NCBI GenBank assembly: GCA_027483665.1
Contig: JAIXUC010000016.1
Coordinates: 1 to 49,654 of the forward strand
Reading direction: 5' to 3'
From: Comamonadaceae bacterium
GTDB taxonomy: Bacteria; Pseudomonadota; Gammaproteobacteria; Burkholderiales; Burkholderiaceae_C
Length of the DNA: 49,654 nt
Position numbers and translations under genes: made by a program. Below are positions 16,191 to 25,602 of this stretch, one piece after another. The notes under the pieces were generated by a model. That model was not told the DNA's origin. It saw nothing but the letters and a program-made list of their open reading frames with translations, and ran no database searches. Position 1 is the stretch's first letter; every line of letters starts with the position of its first letter.

Positions 16191-18383
16191 TCAGCCGGGC
16201 ATTGTCGCTTTGTCGGCAACTGCCTGACCCATGACGCGTGCAATTTCTGCAGCCAGCGTCGCCGAACGAACGGGCTTGCTGACATAGCCGTCCATACCGG
16301 CGCTGCGGCACAGATCGCGGTCGCTGTCCATGGCGTTGGCCGTCATGGCAATGATGGGCATGTGGCCTGTTGCAAGGGGATCGATACCCAGCAGGCCTGA
16401 GGCCACGCTGCTGCCGGCGCCGGCGTTGGAAGGCACATGAGCATGGCCTTGCAGCTCGAGCACTTGCTGCCCGGCCTCGCGCAGGCGCACTCGCCGCGTG
16501 GCTTCGAGGCCATCCATCACGGGCATTTGCATGTCCATCAGCACCAGGTCGAAGCGCTGCTTTGCCAAGATATCCAAAGCCTCCTGTCCATTGCCCGCCA
16601 GCGTGGTCTGGTAGCCCATGCGCTGCAGCATGCCGATAGCCAAACGTTGGTTGACCGGGTGGTCTTCCACCACGAGCACCGACAGGCCCGCCGGGGCTGT
16701 GGCGTTGCTTAAGGCGGCGGGCTCCACTGGCGCCAGCGGCTGCGCCAGTGGTTGGGCAGGCGCGGTGTGCAGGCTCAGCGTGAACTGAAACTCACTGCCC
16801 TGGCCCAAGCGGCTGCTCAAACTCAGCTCGCCGCCCATCATGCCCACCAGCCTGCGGCAGATGGCCAGCCCCAAGCCAGTTCCACCATAGCGCCGCGTGG
16901 TGCTGTCGTCCGCCTGTGAAAACGACTCGAACACCACCTGCTGCTTGTCGAGCGCAATGCCGATGCCGGTGTCCCGCACACGAAACACCAACTGCAGCGG
17001 CTGCCCAGCCAAAGCCGCGCTGGTGTCGTCGAACAGCCCTTGTGTCTGGGACACGTCGCTGGGCAAAAAAAGCTCCTGTTGAACCACACTCACCTGCACT
17101 TCGCCGACTTCCGTGAACTTGATGGCGTTGCCCACCAGGTTGATGAGCACTTGCCGAATGCGCCCCGCGTCACCCAACAAAGCATCGGGCACATCGGCTG
17201 CCACCTCGGTGTAGAGCGTCAAACCTTTCTGGCGCGCACTCAGGTCCAGGGGTCGGATGCTGCTGGCCAGCGTCTCGCGCAGCGAGAAAGGCGCGGCCTC
17301 GATGCGCAGCTTGCCCGCTTCCATCTTGGACACGTCCAGGATGTCGTTGATGATGGCCATCAAGGCCTCGCCAGAGGTGGTAACCAAACCTAAGTACTCG
17401 CGCTGGTGGGCATCCAGGGTGGTTTGCTGCATGAGCTCGGTGATGCCGATGATGCCGTTGAGCGGCGTGCGGATTTCGTGGCTCATGTTGGCCAGAAACT
17501 CACTTTTGCTGCGGCTGGCCGCTTCCGCGGCGTCGCGCGCCTGCGTGAGCTGCTGGGTCATGCTCATGAGCTTGCCCGTGAGCTGGCGCGTCAGCGTGAT
17601 GTCGGTGCGCAGGCAAACCGTCACACCGTCTTCGGTGCGGCTGTCGTCGGTGCGCATCCACAACTCGCCCAGCCGAACCTCGTCTTGGCGCAAGCTGGAG
17701 CGCGGCTGCTCCAGGCGCACGCGCAGCCACTCGTCAAAGGGCGGCGGGTCGCCAAGCGGAACGACATAGGCGAGGTAGATGGCCCGCAGCACGTCGGCAT
17801 AGGCCACACCGGGCTCCAGCAAGTGCGCAATGTCGCTGTACAGGGCGCGCATTTTCTGGTTGAGCAGCACCAGGCGGTTGGACTCGTCGTACATGACGAA
17901 CCCGACGTTGAGCGCGTCGATGGCGTTGAACAACTGCGCACGGGTGCGGACCACCTCGGTCTGGGATTGCTCGCGCTGCAGCAGCAGGTCGCTGAGCAGG
18001 CTGGCCAAGTCGAGCAGCTTGTGGTCACCCGCGTTGAGCTGTGGCATGCCAAAGCTGGCAAGCAGGTCGTTCACGCTCTGACGCAAGGTGTCGAGCAGGC
18101 TCTTCTGCGCTTCGCCTTCGCGCTGCAGGCGTTCGTTGGCCGCCCGCAGCTCGGCACCTGAGTGCTCCAAGCTGGCGTTTCGCTGTGCCAGGTCGCGCTG
18201 AAGCTGGTAGTGGCTGTCCGCCACCATCAGCATGAAACGCGGCAGACGACGACCCAACTCGGCCAGGGCTGGTTGCGCTTGTCCAGCTTTGGCCAGCTCT
18301 TGAACCATCCGCGCCATGGCCTCGGGCGTATCGATGCCCAAGCCTTGCTGAAACAGGCGGGTCAGGGAGGGGTTGTCGTACAT
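16191..18383 (-). CDS. Soluble hybrid sensor histidine kinase
   Basis: A 730-residue kinase without membrane spans. An N-terminal helical coiled coil (about 40-110) leads into a PAS domain (about 145-265; FNAIDALNVGFVMYDE). HisKA follows with FLANMSHEIRTPLNG, placing the phospho-acceptor at His302. HATPase_c then shows LINLVGNAIKFT, VRDTGIGI and RYGGTGLGLAI. A receiver domain (from VLVVEDHPVNQ) has the phospho-acceptor Asp617 in LVLMDMQMP and the conserved Lys in YVSKPV. The receiver carries an extra loop of about 30 residues between its third and fourth strands. No output domain or partner regulator is adjacent, so phosphate probably passes to a separate Hpt protein. The signal sensed cannot be told. 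Confidence 0.93.
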   Translation of the reverse strand: MYDNPSLTRLFQQGLGIDTPEAMARMVQELAKAGQAQPALAELGRRLPRFMLMVADSHYQLQRDLAQRNASLEHSGAELRAANERLQREGEAQKSLLDTLRQSVNDLLASFGMPQLNAGDHKLLDLASLLSDLLLQREQSQTEVVRTRAQLFNAIDALNVGFVMYDESNRLVLLNQKMRALYSDIAHLLEPGVAYADVLRAIYLAYVVPLGDPPPFDEWLRVRLEQPRSSLRQDEVRLGELWMRTDDSRTEDGVTVCLRTDITLTRQLTGKLMSMTQQLTQARDAAEAASRSKSEFLANMSHEIRTPLNGIIGITELMQQTTLDAHQREYLGLVTTSGEALMAIINDILDVSKMEAGKLRIEAAPFSLRETLASSIRPLDLSARQKGLTLYTEVAADVPDALLGDAGRIRQVLINLVGNAIKFTEVGEVQVSVVQQELFLPSDVSQTQGLFDDTSAALAGQPLQLVFRVRDTGIGIALDKQQVVFESFSQADDSTTRRYGGTGLGLAICRRLVGMMGGELSLSSRLGQGSEFQFTLSLHTAPAQPLAQPLAPVEPAALSNATAPAGLSVLVVEDHPVNQRLAIGMLQRMGYQTTLAGNGQEALDILAKQRFDLVLMDMQMPVMDGLEATRRVRLREAGQQVLELQGHAHVPSNAGAGSSVASGLLGIDPLATGHMPIIAMTANAMDSDRDLCRSAGMDGYVSKPVRSATLAAEIARVMGQAVADKATMPG

Positions 18384-18402
18384 CGGGACATTCGTTTGTT
18401 GA

Positions 18403-21400
18403 TCATCGGGTGGACAGCTCGAGCTGCGCCCGCGGAGACCACTTGGCCTCGGGTGGCACGGCCTGCGCCGCGCCCAAAAACAGCCGCTCAGCCGGCACGC
18501 TGCTGGCCATCAGATGATCGCGCACCGCCACACCGCGCTGCACGGCCAAGCTGCGCATGGCCTCTTCATTCACTGGCATTGCTGCCATCAACAAGGCTTC
18601 CATTTCGGGCACTGGCAAATCGCGGGCGATGCCCACCAGGTTGCGCGGCTTGGGTACGTCCGCCCTGCGATAAGCCTCGCGCAACCAGCGCGGGTATTCC
18701 TCAGCGCCCACCGCCACGGCAGGTGCACCGGCCGCGACGCCGACCGCAGCCCGGCGCTTTTCAGCCAGCACCAGCGTACGCAGGCGTTCGCGCCGCCAGG
18801 CTTCGCGCTCTGCTTCCAGGCTGGCGGTGCCCACCACGGTCATGCGCAGCGAGGGCCGTTGCGCCATCGCCTGGGCCACTTTGCTCAAAGCCTGCTTGGC
18901 CGAATCGTCAAGCAAGGCGCTGCCGGGGTTGAAGGCCACCACACCAAGCTCGTCGCCGCCGCCGCCAAAAGCGCTGGCCAGCAGCGAGAAAGGCGCGGTC
19001 ACGGCCTTCAGGATCAGGTTCACCACCACCCGAAAAATGATGGGGGCCAACCGAAACTGCGGGTCGTTGATCGAGCCCGATATGGGCAGGTTGATGTCGA
19101 TCACGCCGTTGCGGTCGGCCAGCAAGGCCACGGCCAAGCGCACGGGCAAGCTGCTGGGCGCGCCCTCGACCTTGTCGCCAAAGGTCAGTTGGTTGAGCAC
19201 GATCTGGTTGCTGGCCTCCAGTTGCCCTTCAGGGCTGATGCGGTAGGCCACGTCCATGCTGAGCTTGCCGCGCTCGATGCCGTGCCCGGCGTACTTCACC
19301 GAGTAAGGCGACAGGGGCGACAGCTCCAAATCGCGCACCTTGGCGCGGATGTCCAACGCCAGCGGTGCCAGCAGCGGGTTCAGTCGCCCAGAAACATCGA
19401 GCGATGCCGTGCCCTCGGCCCGGCCATTCAAGACCAACTCGGCGAGCTGCGGCGCATCAGGAATGGACGCTGAGGCGAAAGCACTGAGCTGGCCATTGAG
19501 CTCGGTGAGGCTGGCGCTGTAGTTGGGTTGGATGAACTGGTCGGAAAACTCCACCCGCCCATTGACCAGCTGCACCGGCCCGAAGCGGATGCGCGGGTCA
19601 GTGGCGGGGTTGGCCGGGTTGGGCGGGTTGGCGGAGCTGGCGGGTGCTGCTGCTGAAGCGGGCGGCGCAGCAGCCGACCCGCTGTTGGCTGCTGGCGTCT
19701 GCTGCAGCTCTTGCAGGTTCAAGCGACCCTGGCGGTTGATGACCAGGCGCGCATAGAAGTCGGCGAGGGTCGTGCCCTGCACCTGAAGCGACAAAGGCGC
19801 GCCCGGCTGAACCGACAAATCCACACCACGCAGCGCCAACGTGCGCCAACTCAGCAGCTCTTGCGAAGGTGCCACGCCATCGGCGGTGTTCAGGGTGTGG
19901 GCCACCAAATCGTCCACCCCAGCGTCGCCCTGCCAAGCCAGCTGCCAGCCCACCTGAGCGGGCTCGGTGCGCTGCACCAAGTTCAAGCGGCCATTGAGCG
20001 AGAGGCCGCCGCGCAGCAGGTCGAGGTTCAGTTGCTGGCTGACGTAGGGCGCGGCGGCCCGCAGCGGCAGCTCTTCAGCCGCCAAGCTGCCCTGCAAACG
20101 CAGGGGCGACAGGCCCAGCTGGCCGCGCCATTGCAAGCGCCCGGGCTCGCTGTTGGGTGCCTGCACTTGCACCTGCGTGGCGATGTTCAGGCTGCCCTGC
20201 TTTTGATCCGCCGAGGCCAAGTTGCGCAGTTCGGCGCGCAAGCCGGTCAAACGAACCGGCACGGGGTTGGGCACGGCCTCGTCGCGCCAGCTCAGATCAC
20301 CGCCCTCCACCACCGCGCTGTCCAGCCGCCAAGTCCAAGCCCTGGCTGCATCTGAACCCGCGTTGGCCGTTGCAGGTCTTGCAAGGGCCTTGGCTTCAGG
20401 CGGCGCTTCGGCACCGGCTTCAGGCCGCGCCTCGGCGGACAAGGGCGCGGCAAGCCAGGGTTCGAACCACAAGCGCCCGTCGGCCAGCCTGGCAGCAGAA
20501 ACACGTGGCTGCACCAGCCGGACGTTGCCGAGGTCGGCCCGTCGCTGCGTGCTGTCCAAGCGCACATCGGAGAGTTCCAGCCGCTGCCACTGCACACCGG
20601 CTGGCTCGGCCGGCTTGGCCTGCGGGTCTTGCACGCGCACCCGCTCAAGCGTCAGTTGCGACACCGCCAAAGCCCAGGGGGTGGGGCTGCCTGGCGCGGG
20701 GGCTGCCGCTGCGCTGGGTGCTGCGGTGACCGACGCAGGGGCTGCCGCTGAGGTGGCAGCTGAGGTGGCAGCTGAGGTGGCGGCTGCGGTGGCCGTCGTG
20801 GCAGCGCCCCACATCAGCTTGGTCTGGAAGGACAAGTCGCCTGAGACCGGTGCCAACAGCACTTGCTTCAGGTAGGGTCCAGCCATCGCCAGCGACAGCG
20901 CCTGTCCCGACACATCGGTCGTGCCGGACAAGAGGCCGCCCTCGCCCGACCAAGCCAAAAGCCCGCCAGCACCCAACTGGGTCTTTCCAGACCAACGTGC
21001 GCTTTCTTCGACTTCTTGCGGCCAACGGAGCTTATCTGCCTGTAATTCAAAACGTTGCAAGGACAAGGACATGGTCGGCTGCACGGCGGCGTCGCGCCAT
21101 TGGAGGGCGGCGTCGACCACTTCCAAGCGCTCCAGACCGAAACGCCATGGCCCGGCTGGCTGGGGCGAAACAGCGGCCGAGGGCTTGGCGGGCGTCGCGG
21201 TCTGCCCCGCAGCCGGTGCAGGCAGCAGGCGCAGCCAGTCGATTCGACCTGACGCGTCTCGGCGGCCATGCGCACGGGCGCCGTCCAGGCGCACAGCGCC
21301 CAAGCGCACCACCTGTTCCAGCGGGCGAACGTCTTGCAACTGCACCTGCAAGGTCTGCCAAGCCAACATGGGCTGGCCGTCGGGCGAGCGCAGGTCCACG

Positions 21401-22251
21401 TCACGCAGGCCCAGTTGACCCTTCAAGCGCACGGCCACTTGGGGGGTTTGCTCGAAGGCCAGGGTGAGGTCGGCGTCCAGCCGCGCCGACTGTGGCTTCA
21501 GCGCCACCGCTGGAGGCCAATAGACCAAAAAGGGCTTCAGGTCGAGATCGGGCAAGCGCAGGCGCACCTCCCCTTGCTGATTGGTCGCAAAGGGCGTGCC
21601 TTGTGCTTCGGAGTCGAAGCGGGAGCCGCCCACGTTGAAGGCCAGTCGGGGCACGACCTTCACTTCGCGGTGGGTGGGCAGGTTGCTGAGAAAAGGCAAT
21701 TGCAGCAAACCTTCACTCAGGCGGTGGGTTTGGCCCACGGCCTCGTCGCGGAACTCGAGCTCGAAGCCGTCCAGCGCCAGGTTGTAGAGGGCAAAACGCA
21801 GTGGCTCAGAGCCAGCGGCTGGCGGCGGACGAGCGGCCAGGCGCTGGCGGATGTCGTCCACATCCAGGCGGCCTTCGCCCAAGTGGGCCAAGCGCAGCTG
21901 GAGGCCCTCGACCCGCACCGCGTCCACCACAGGTGCACGCCGCCAAAGGGACTGCAACTCCATATCTATATAGAGCATGCGCAAGCTGGCTTGGGGCGGG
22001 CTAACACCGGCCCCTGAAGCAGCACCGGCGATGGCGACACCCGCCACCCGCAGTTCCAGGCTCCAAGGACGCAAAGAGACGGACTCGATGCTCACCGTTC
22101 GGCCCAACGCCAGGCTGCCCTGCTGCTCCACCTGCGCCTTCAACCAAGGTGGGAGCAACCAAGCCATGAGGCCCCACGCCACCAAGATGACCAGTGCAGC
22201 GGCGATCGCCCTGCGCCACCAGCGGTGGGCGGTGAGTTGAATCCATGGCAT
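18403..22251 (-). CDS. Giant AsmA-like DUF748 envelope protein
   Basis: A 1282-residue protein anchored by one N-terminal membrane helix (AIAAALVILVAWGLMAWLLPPWL). It continues as a very long beta-rich periplasmic part with AsmA/DUF748 blocks. The C-terminal section reads PLSPYSVKYAGHGIERGKLSMDV, DINLPISGSINDPQF and FNPGSALLDDSAKQAL, the last resembling an OmpA-like peptidoglycan-binding helix region. AsmA-type proteins form bridges that carry phospholipids between membranes or affect outer-membrane assembly; that role is inferred here from family knowledge. The ATG at 22251 is chosen over one 51 codons upstream because it begins directly before the membrane anchor. Two Ala/Thr/Pro/Ser linkers are low complexity. 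Confidence 0.87.
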   Translation of the reverse strand: MPWIQLTAHRWWRRAIAAALVILVAWGLMAWLLPPWLKAQVEQQGSLALGRTVSIESVSLRPWSLELRVAGVAIAGAASGAGVSPPQASLRMLYIDMELQSLWRRAPVVDAVRVEGLQLRLAHLGEGRLDVDDIRQRLAARPPPAAGSEPLRFALYNLALDGFELEFRDEAVGQTHRLSEGLLQLPFLSNLPTHREVKVVPRLAFNVGGSRFDSEAQGTPFATNQQGEVRLRLPDLDLKPFLVYWPPAVALKPQSARLDADLTLAFEQTPQVAVRLKGQLGLRDVDLRSPDGQPMLAWQTLQVQLQDVRPLEQVVRLGAVRLDGARAHGRRDASGRIDWLRLLPAPAAGQTATPAKPSAAVSPQPAGPWRFGLERLEVVDAALQWRDAAVQPTMSLSLQRFELQADKLRWPQEVEESARWSGKTQLGAGGLLAWSGEGGLLSGTTDVSGQALSLAMAGPYLKQVLLAPVSGDLSFQTKLMWGAATTATAAATSAATSAATSAAAPASVTAAPSAAAAPAPGSPTPWALAVSQLTLERVRVQDPQAKPAEPAGVQWQRLELSDVRLDSTQRRADLGNVRLVQPRVSAARLADGRLWFEPWLAAPLSAEARPEAGAEAPPEAKALARPATANAGSDAARAWTWRLDSAVVEGGDLSWRDEAVPNPVPVRLTGLRAELRNLASADQKQGSLNIATQVQVQAPNSEPGRLQWRGQLGLSPLRLQGSLAAEELPLRAAAPYVSQQLNLDLLRGGLSLNGRLNLVQRTEPAQVGWQLAWQGDAGVDDLVAHTLNTADGVAPSQELLSWRTLALRGVDLSVQPGAPLSLQVQGTTLADFYARLVINRQGRLNLQELQQTPAANSGSAAAPPASAAAPASSANPPNPANPATDPRIRFGPVQLVNGRVEFSDQFIQPNYSASLTELNGQLSAFASASIPDAPQLAELVLNGRAEGTASLDVSGRLNPLLAPLALDIRAKVRDLELSPLSPYSVKYAGHGIERGKLSMDVAYRISPEGQLEASNQIVLNQLTFGDKVEGAPSSLPVRLAVALLADRNGVIDINLPISGSINDPQFRLAPIIFRVVVNLILKAVTAPFSLLASAFGGGGDELGVVAFNPGSALLDDSAKQALSKVAQAMAQRPSLRMTVVGTASLEAEREAWRRERLRTLVLAEKRRAAVGVAAGAPAVAVGAEEYPRWLREAYRRADVPKPRNLVGIARDLPVPEMEALLMAAMPVNEEAMRSLAVQRGVAVRDHLMASSVPAERLFLGAAQAVPPEAKWSPRAQLELSTR
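20747..20782 (-). repeat. Three-copy 12-bp repeat inside DUF748 gene
   Basis: GCTGAGGTGGCA is repeated three times (last copy ends CG). It encodes an Ala-Thr-Ser-Ala type linker on the minus strand. Confidence 0.85.
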
Positions 22252-22435
22252 GGCTGAAGTGTTCACCGGGTGGCAAATGGCGTCAACGTTTGCAGAAAAC
22301 ACAAAGAAATCAGCCGCTGGGGGGGGTTGGCGGGAACCGAGAAAGCACTTACCGACCTGCGCGTAAACCCTTATCAGCACTGACTTTTCGCCGCTCTGAT
22401 GCAATTTTCGGTAATTAAGAATGGTTTTAATATTC

Positions 22436-22465
22436 TTGACTTGTTATGAAAGGGCTTCCTAGAAT
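22436..22465 (+). promoter_or_regulatory. Sigma-70 promoter for the lytic transglycosylase gene
   Basis: TTGACT (22436-22441), an 18-bp spacer and TAGAAT (22460-22465) form a good housekeeping promoter inside an AT-rich stretch that stands out from its GC-rich surroundings. Start of transcription would be near 22472, giving a leader of about 245 nt before the ATG at 22716. Confidence 0.65.
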
Positions 22466-22471
22466 CCGCCC

Positions 22472-22715
22472 GCTTCATCAACAAGCTGTAACGGAATGTT
22501 CCAAAGGGACACCGGCAGCGCCCCGGGGCTCTCAAGCTTCACAGCGTCGGCACTGCCGACAGCCCCGACCGACCCGCACACCCGTCACCTGATGGGGCTG
22601 GCGGGCCAGCCCGAACCCAGACCCCACGTCGTCTGAGCGGGCCTTGACCTCGCGCGAAAGCGTCTGCGCCCACCTTGTGGGCGGCGCCCGCGCAGATTTG
22701 AACTGAGGAGTTTTT
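22472..22715 (+). other. Long structured leader of the transglycosylase gene
   Basis: The 465 bp between the DUF748 start (22251) and 22716 contain no clear gene. Downstream of the promoter, the leader holds stem-loops such as GTCGGC-ACT-GCCGAC (22546-22560) and GGGCTGG-CGGG-CCAGCCC (near 22593-22610), plus a palindrome GGAATGTTCC overlapping a possible 46-codon frame (22496-22636). I recognise no riboswitch class. It could be a regulatory leader or simply an untranslated region. Confidence 0.4.
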
Positions 22716-23633
22716 ATGTCAGCAGACATGAATCAATGGCGAAAGCTGAGCACTTGGGCTTCGCGCGCTTTTTTCAAGCTAAGCCACAACGGTGTGGCCC
22801 TGCTCGGACTGGCGGTCTTGTTCATCGGCTTGGCCTTGGTGGCCAGGCCCGACTTGCGCCAGGCGGCAGAGGGCCAACTGGCCGAATGGCTGCAGCAGCG
22901 TCAGGTGCAAGCCGCCGGGATCGAGGCAGACCCGGAGGCGATTGAACGCGCCACCGCAGCGCACTTGCACGCCCTGCCCCGCGAACAAATGCAAGTAGCG
23001 CAGTGGCTCAGCCGCAAATACCGCGTGGCGCCCGAGCCACTGGCCGCTTTGGTAGCCGAAGCCTACGCGGTGGGTGCCCGCGTCAAGTTGGACCCCACCC
23101 TCATCTTGGCCATCATGGCCATCGAGTCGGGTTTCAACCCGTTTGCTCAAAGTCCAGTGGGCGCGCAGGGCCTGATGCAAGTGATGACTCGCGTCCACAC
23201 CGAGAAGTTCGACGACTTCGGCGGCCAACTGGCGGCTTTTGACCCACTGGCCAACCTGCGCGTGGGCGTCAAAGTGTTGCAAGAGTGCATCGCCCGGGCT
23301 GGGTCGCTCGAGGGTGGCCTGAAGTTCTACGTCGGTGCCGCCAACCTGGAAACCGATGGCGGCTACGCAGCCAAGGTGCTGGCAGAACACCAGCGCCTGC
23401 TGCGCGTGGCGCAAGGCTTGGTCACCGCCGCCAACCACCCCATCGAGCCCCGGGCTGTAGAAGGTTTGGCAGACACCCAAGGCCAAGCTGCGCCTGGCGG
23501 TGCACTCGGCCCCAAGGGCCCAGCGGGCTTGGAACAACCCCTGAACCCGCAAACCACCCCTGTGCAAGGGCTGCCGGCGACGCCGGCAACGCCCCCCACA
23601 GCGACGGTGGCTTGGCTACAAAGCCGCTCCTGA
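22716..23633 (+). CDS. Membrane-anchored SLT-type lytic transglycosylase
   Basis: A 305-residue protein that probably cleaves peptidoglycan glycan strands to 1,6-anhydro products. Residues 23-43 are an uncleaved membrane anchor (GVALLGLAVLFIGLALVA). The lysozyme-like domain begins near residue 118 with DPTLILAIMAIESGFNPFAQSP, holding the catalytic Glu of AIESGFNP, followed by GAQGLMQVMTRVH (the GLMQ motif) and LKFYVGAANL, where the usual AYNAG-type motif is changed to YVGAAN. The C-terminal 70 residues are Pro/Ala/Gly-rich and disordered. AGGAG lies 7-8 nt before the ATG. The ZTP-type switch and glyA follow. Confidence 0.87.
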   Translation: MSADMNQWRKLSTWASRAFFKLSHNGVALLGLAVLFIGLALVARPDLRQAAEGQLAEWLQQRQVQAAGIEADPEAIERATAAHLHALPREQMQVAQWLSRKYRVAPEPLAALVAEAYAVGARVKLDPTLILAIMAIESGFNPFAQSPVGAQGLMQVMTRVHTEKFDDFGGQLAAFDPLANLRVGVKVLQECIARAGSLEGGLKFYVGAANLETDGGYAAKVLAEHQRLLRVAQGLVTAANHPIEPRAVEGLADTQGQAAPGGALGPKGPAGLEQPLNPQTTPVQGLPATPATPPTATVAWLQSRS

Positions 23634-23665
23634 GCTCGGGGCTGAAACCCCTGGGCTAAACTCCG

Positions 23666-23815
23666 GCCCGTGCGCAACTGGCGATAGCCGACAACCCGAC
23701 CGGGCCAGCCCCGGGGGTCTGCGGCGAGGTGGAACTTGGCGGACAGCCCGCCTGCAACCACTGGGGAGCGCACCGTCCTCTTCGGGCGTTGAGCCGTTCG
23801 CCTGGGCAACCCGCG
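23666..23815 (+). ncRNA. ZTP (pfl) riboswitch upstream of glyA
   Basis: Conserved pfl/ZTP features are visible in order: the 5' strand of P1 GTGCGC (23670-23675), AACTGGCG, an inner helix GGTGGAA...CCACTGGGGAGC, the 3' strand of P1 GCGCAC (23768-23773), then a second hairpin whose loop reads CGCCTGGGCA, the most conserved stretch of the class. These RNAs sense ZTP/ZMP, which accumulate when 10-formyl-tetrahydrofolate is short, and switch on folate one-carbon genes. glyA is a classic target. I see no textbook terminator between the aptamer and the ATG (only a TTTT at 23877-23880), so control may act on translation. The outer boundaries are approximate. Confidence 0.85.
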
Positions 23816-23897
23816 CACCGTGGTTTCGTACACGGTTTCAGTGCCGACCACCGTTCGGACCGGCGCGGGGCCACCGTTTTAAAAAGAACGCTCTGCC

Positions 23898-25142
23898 ATG
23901 TTTGACCGCAGCCACCTCATCGAGCAAACCGACCCCGCCTTGTGGGCCGCTATCCAAGCGGAAAACGCCCGCCAAGAGCACCACATCGAGCTGATCGCCA
24001 GCGAGAACTACGCATCGCCCGCCGTCATGGCAGCGCAAGGCACGCAACTCACCAACAAATACGCCGAGGGTTACCCCGGCAAGCGCTATTACGGCGGCTG
24101 CGAGCATGTGGACGTGGCCGAGCAACTGGCCATTGATCGGGTGAAGCAACTCTTTGGCGCAGACGCGGCCAACGTGCAACCGCACTGCGGCGCTTCGGCC
24201 AACGAAGCGGTGTTTTTGGCATTTCTGAAGCCGGGCGACACCATCATGGGCATGAGCCTGGCCGAAGGCGGCCACCTCACCCACGGCATGCCGCTCAACA
24301 TCAGCGGCAAGTGGTTCCACGTGGTGAGCTACGGGCTTAATGAGCGCGAAGAAATCGACTACGACGCCATGGAGCGCAAGGCGCACGAGACGCGCCCCAA
24401 GCTGATCATCGCTGGCGCTTCTGCCTACAGCTTGCGCATCGACTTTGCGCGCTTCGCCCAAGTGGCGCGCGACGTGGGCGCCATCTTTCTGGTGGACATG
24501 GCGCACTACGCCGGCCTCATTGCTGCTGGCGTCTACCCCAACCCGGTGCCGCATGCCGACGTGGTCACCTCCACCACGCACAAGAGCTTGCGCGGCCCAC
24601 GCGGCGGCATCATCCTCATGAAGGCACAGCACGAGAAAGCTATCAACAGCGCCATCTTCCCCGGCTTGCAGGGCGGCCCGCTGATGCATGTGATCGCGGC
24701 CAAGGCGGTCGCTTTCAAGGAAGCGCTGGAGCCCAGCTTCAAGACCTATCAGCAACAGGTGCTGCGCAACGCAGAGGTGGTGGCGCAAACGCTGACAGAG
24801 CGCGGCTTGCGCATCGTCAGTGGCCGCACCGAGAGCCATGTGATGCTGGTGGACCTGCGCGCCAAAGGAATCACCGGCAAGGAAGCCGAGGCCGTGTTGG
24901 GCAGCGCGCACATGACCATCAACAAAAACGCCATTCCGAACGACCCGGAAAAGCCCATGGTCACCAGCGGCGTGCGCATCGGCACCCCCGCCATGACGAC
25001 CCGCGGCTTCAAAGACGAAGAGGCCCGCGCCACGGCGCACCTGATTGCAGATGTGCTGGACGCGCCTAGGGACGAGGCCAACATCGCGGCGGTTCGCGCC
25101 AAGGTGAACGCGCTCACCGCGCGCTTCCCCGTCTATTCATGA
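23898..25142 (+). CDS. glyA: Serine hydroxymethyltransferase
   Basis: GlyA interconverts serine plus tetrahydrofolate and glycine plus 5,10-methylene-tetrahydrofolate, the main source of one-carbon units. The 414-residue protein shows [25 protein letters not shown] and [14 protein letters not shown], the last placing the PLP lysine at residue 229 as in E. coli. Length is normal. Its leader carries a ZTP-type riboswitch, so expression should rise when formyl-folate runs low. nrdR follows after 10 bp and may be co-transcribed. Confidence 0.98.
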   Translation: MFDRSHLIEQTDPALWAAIQAENARQEHHIELIASENYASPAVMAAQGTQLTNKYAEGYPGKRYYGGCEHVDVAEQLAIDRVKQLFGADAANVQPHCGASANEAVFLAFLKPGDTIMGMSLAEGGHLTHGMPLNISGKWFHVVSYGLNEREEIDYDAMERKAHETRPKLIIAGASAYSLRIDFARFAQVARDVGAIFLVDMAHYAGLIAAGVYPNPVPHADVVTSTTHKSLRGPRGGIILMKAQHEKAINSAIFPGLQGGPLMHVIAAKAVAFKEALEPSFKTYQQQVLRNAEVVAQTLTERGLRIVSGRTESHVMLVDLRAKGITGKEAEAVLGSAHMTINKNAIPNDPEKPMVTSGVRIGTPAMTTRGFKDEEARATAHLIADVLDAPRDEANIAAVRAKVNALTARFPVYS

Positions 25143-25152
25143 GGCTGAATAC

Positions 25153-25602
25153 ATGAAATGCCCCTTCTGCAGCCACGCGGAGACGCAGGTGGTGGAGACG
25201 CGGGTGTCGGAGGACGGGGATTTCATTCGCCGGCGGCGTCAGTGCGGCGCTTGCGACAAACGGTTCACCACTTATGAGCGGCCAGAAGTCACCTTTCCGA
25301 CGGTGGTGAAGAAAGACGGGCGGCGCATCGAGTTTGAGCGCGTCAAGCTCAAAGCCTCGATGACGCTGGCGCTGCGCAAACGCCCCGTCAGCACAGAACA
25401 GCTCGACTCGGCCATCGAGCGCATCGAAGAAAAGCTGCTCAACCTGGGGCAGCGAGAAATCCCCTCGCACCGGCTGGGCGAGATGGTCATGCGCGAGTTG
25501 AAGAAGCTCGACAAGGTTGCCTACGTGCGCTTTGCCAGCGTCTACCGCAGCTTCGAAGACATCGACGAGTTCAAGCTGCTGGTCGACGAAGTGCGCCGCT
25601 GA
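25153..25602 (+). CDS. nrdR: Transcriptional repressor NrdR
   Basis: NrdR represses ribonucleotide reductase operons when dATP is high. The 149-residue protein has the zinc ribbon Cys3-x2-Cys6 ... Cys31-x2-Cys34, then [17 protein letters not shown], and an ATP-cone from about residue 49 ([18 protein letters not shown]). Size and layout are those of the family. It sits 10 bp after glyA, a common arrangement in betaproteobacteria that pairs thymidylate precursor supply with deoxyribonucleotide control. Confidence 0.97.
   Translation: MKCPFCSHAETQVVETRVSEDGDFIRRRRQCGACDKRFTTYERPEVTFPTVVKKDGRRIEFERVKLKASMTLALRKRPVSTEQLDSAIERIEEKLLNLGQREIPSHRLGEMVMRELKKLDKVAYVRFASVYRSFEDIDEFKLLVDEVRR

Noticed and set aside
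13246-16234. Several long plus-strand frames opposite the DUF349 gene
   Set aside because: They mirror the repetitive, GC-rich minus-strand gene; the minus strand has coherent DUF349 motifs and an operon link to cheW.
22371-22404. Divergent sigma-70 promoter for DUF748 (TTGCAT / TGATAA on the minus strand)
   Set aside because: The spacing is 22 bp, too long for a working pair.
22532-22729. 65-codon minus-strand frame in the transglycosylase leader
   Set aside because: It overlaps the transglycosylase start codon and has no ribosome site or family resemblance.
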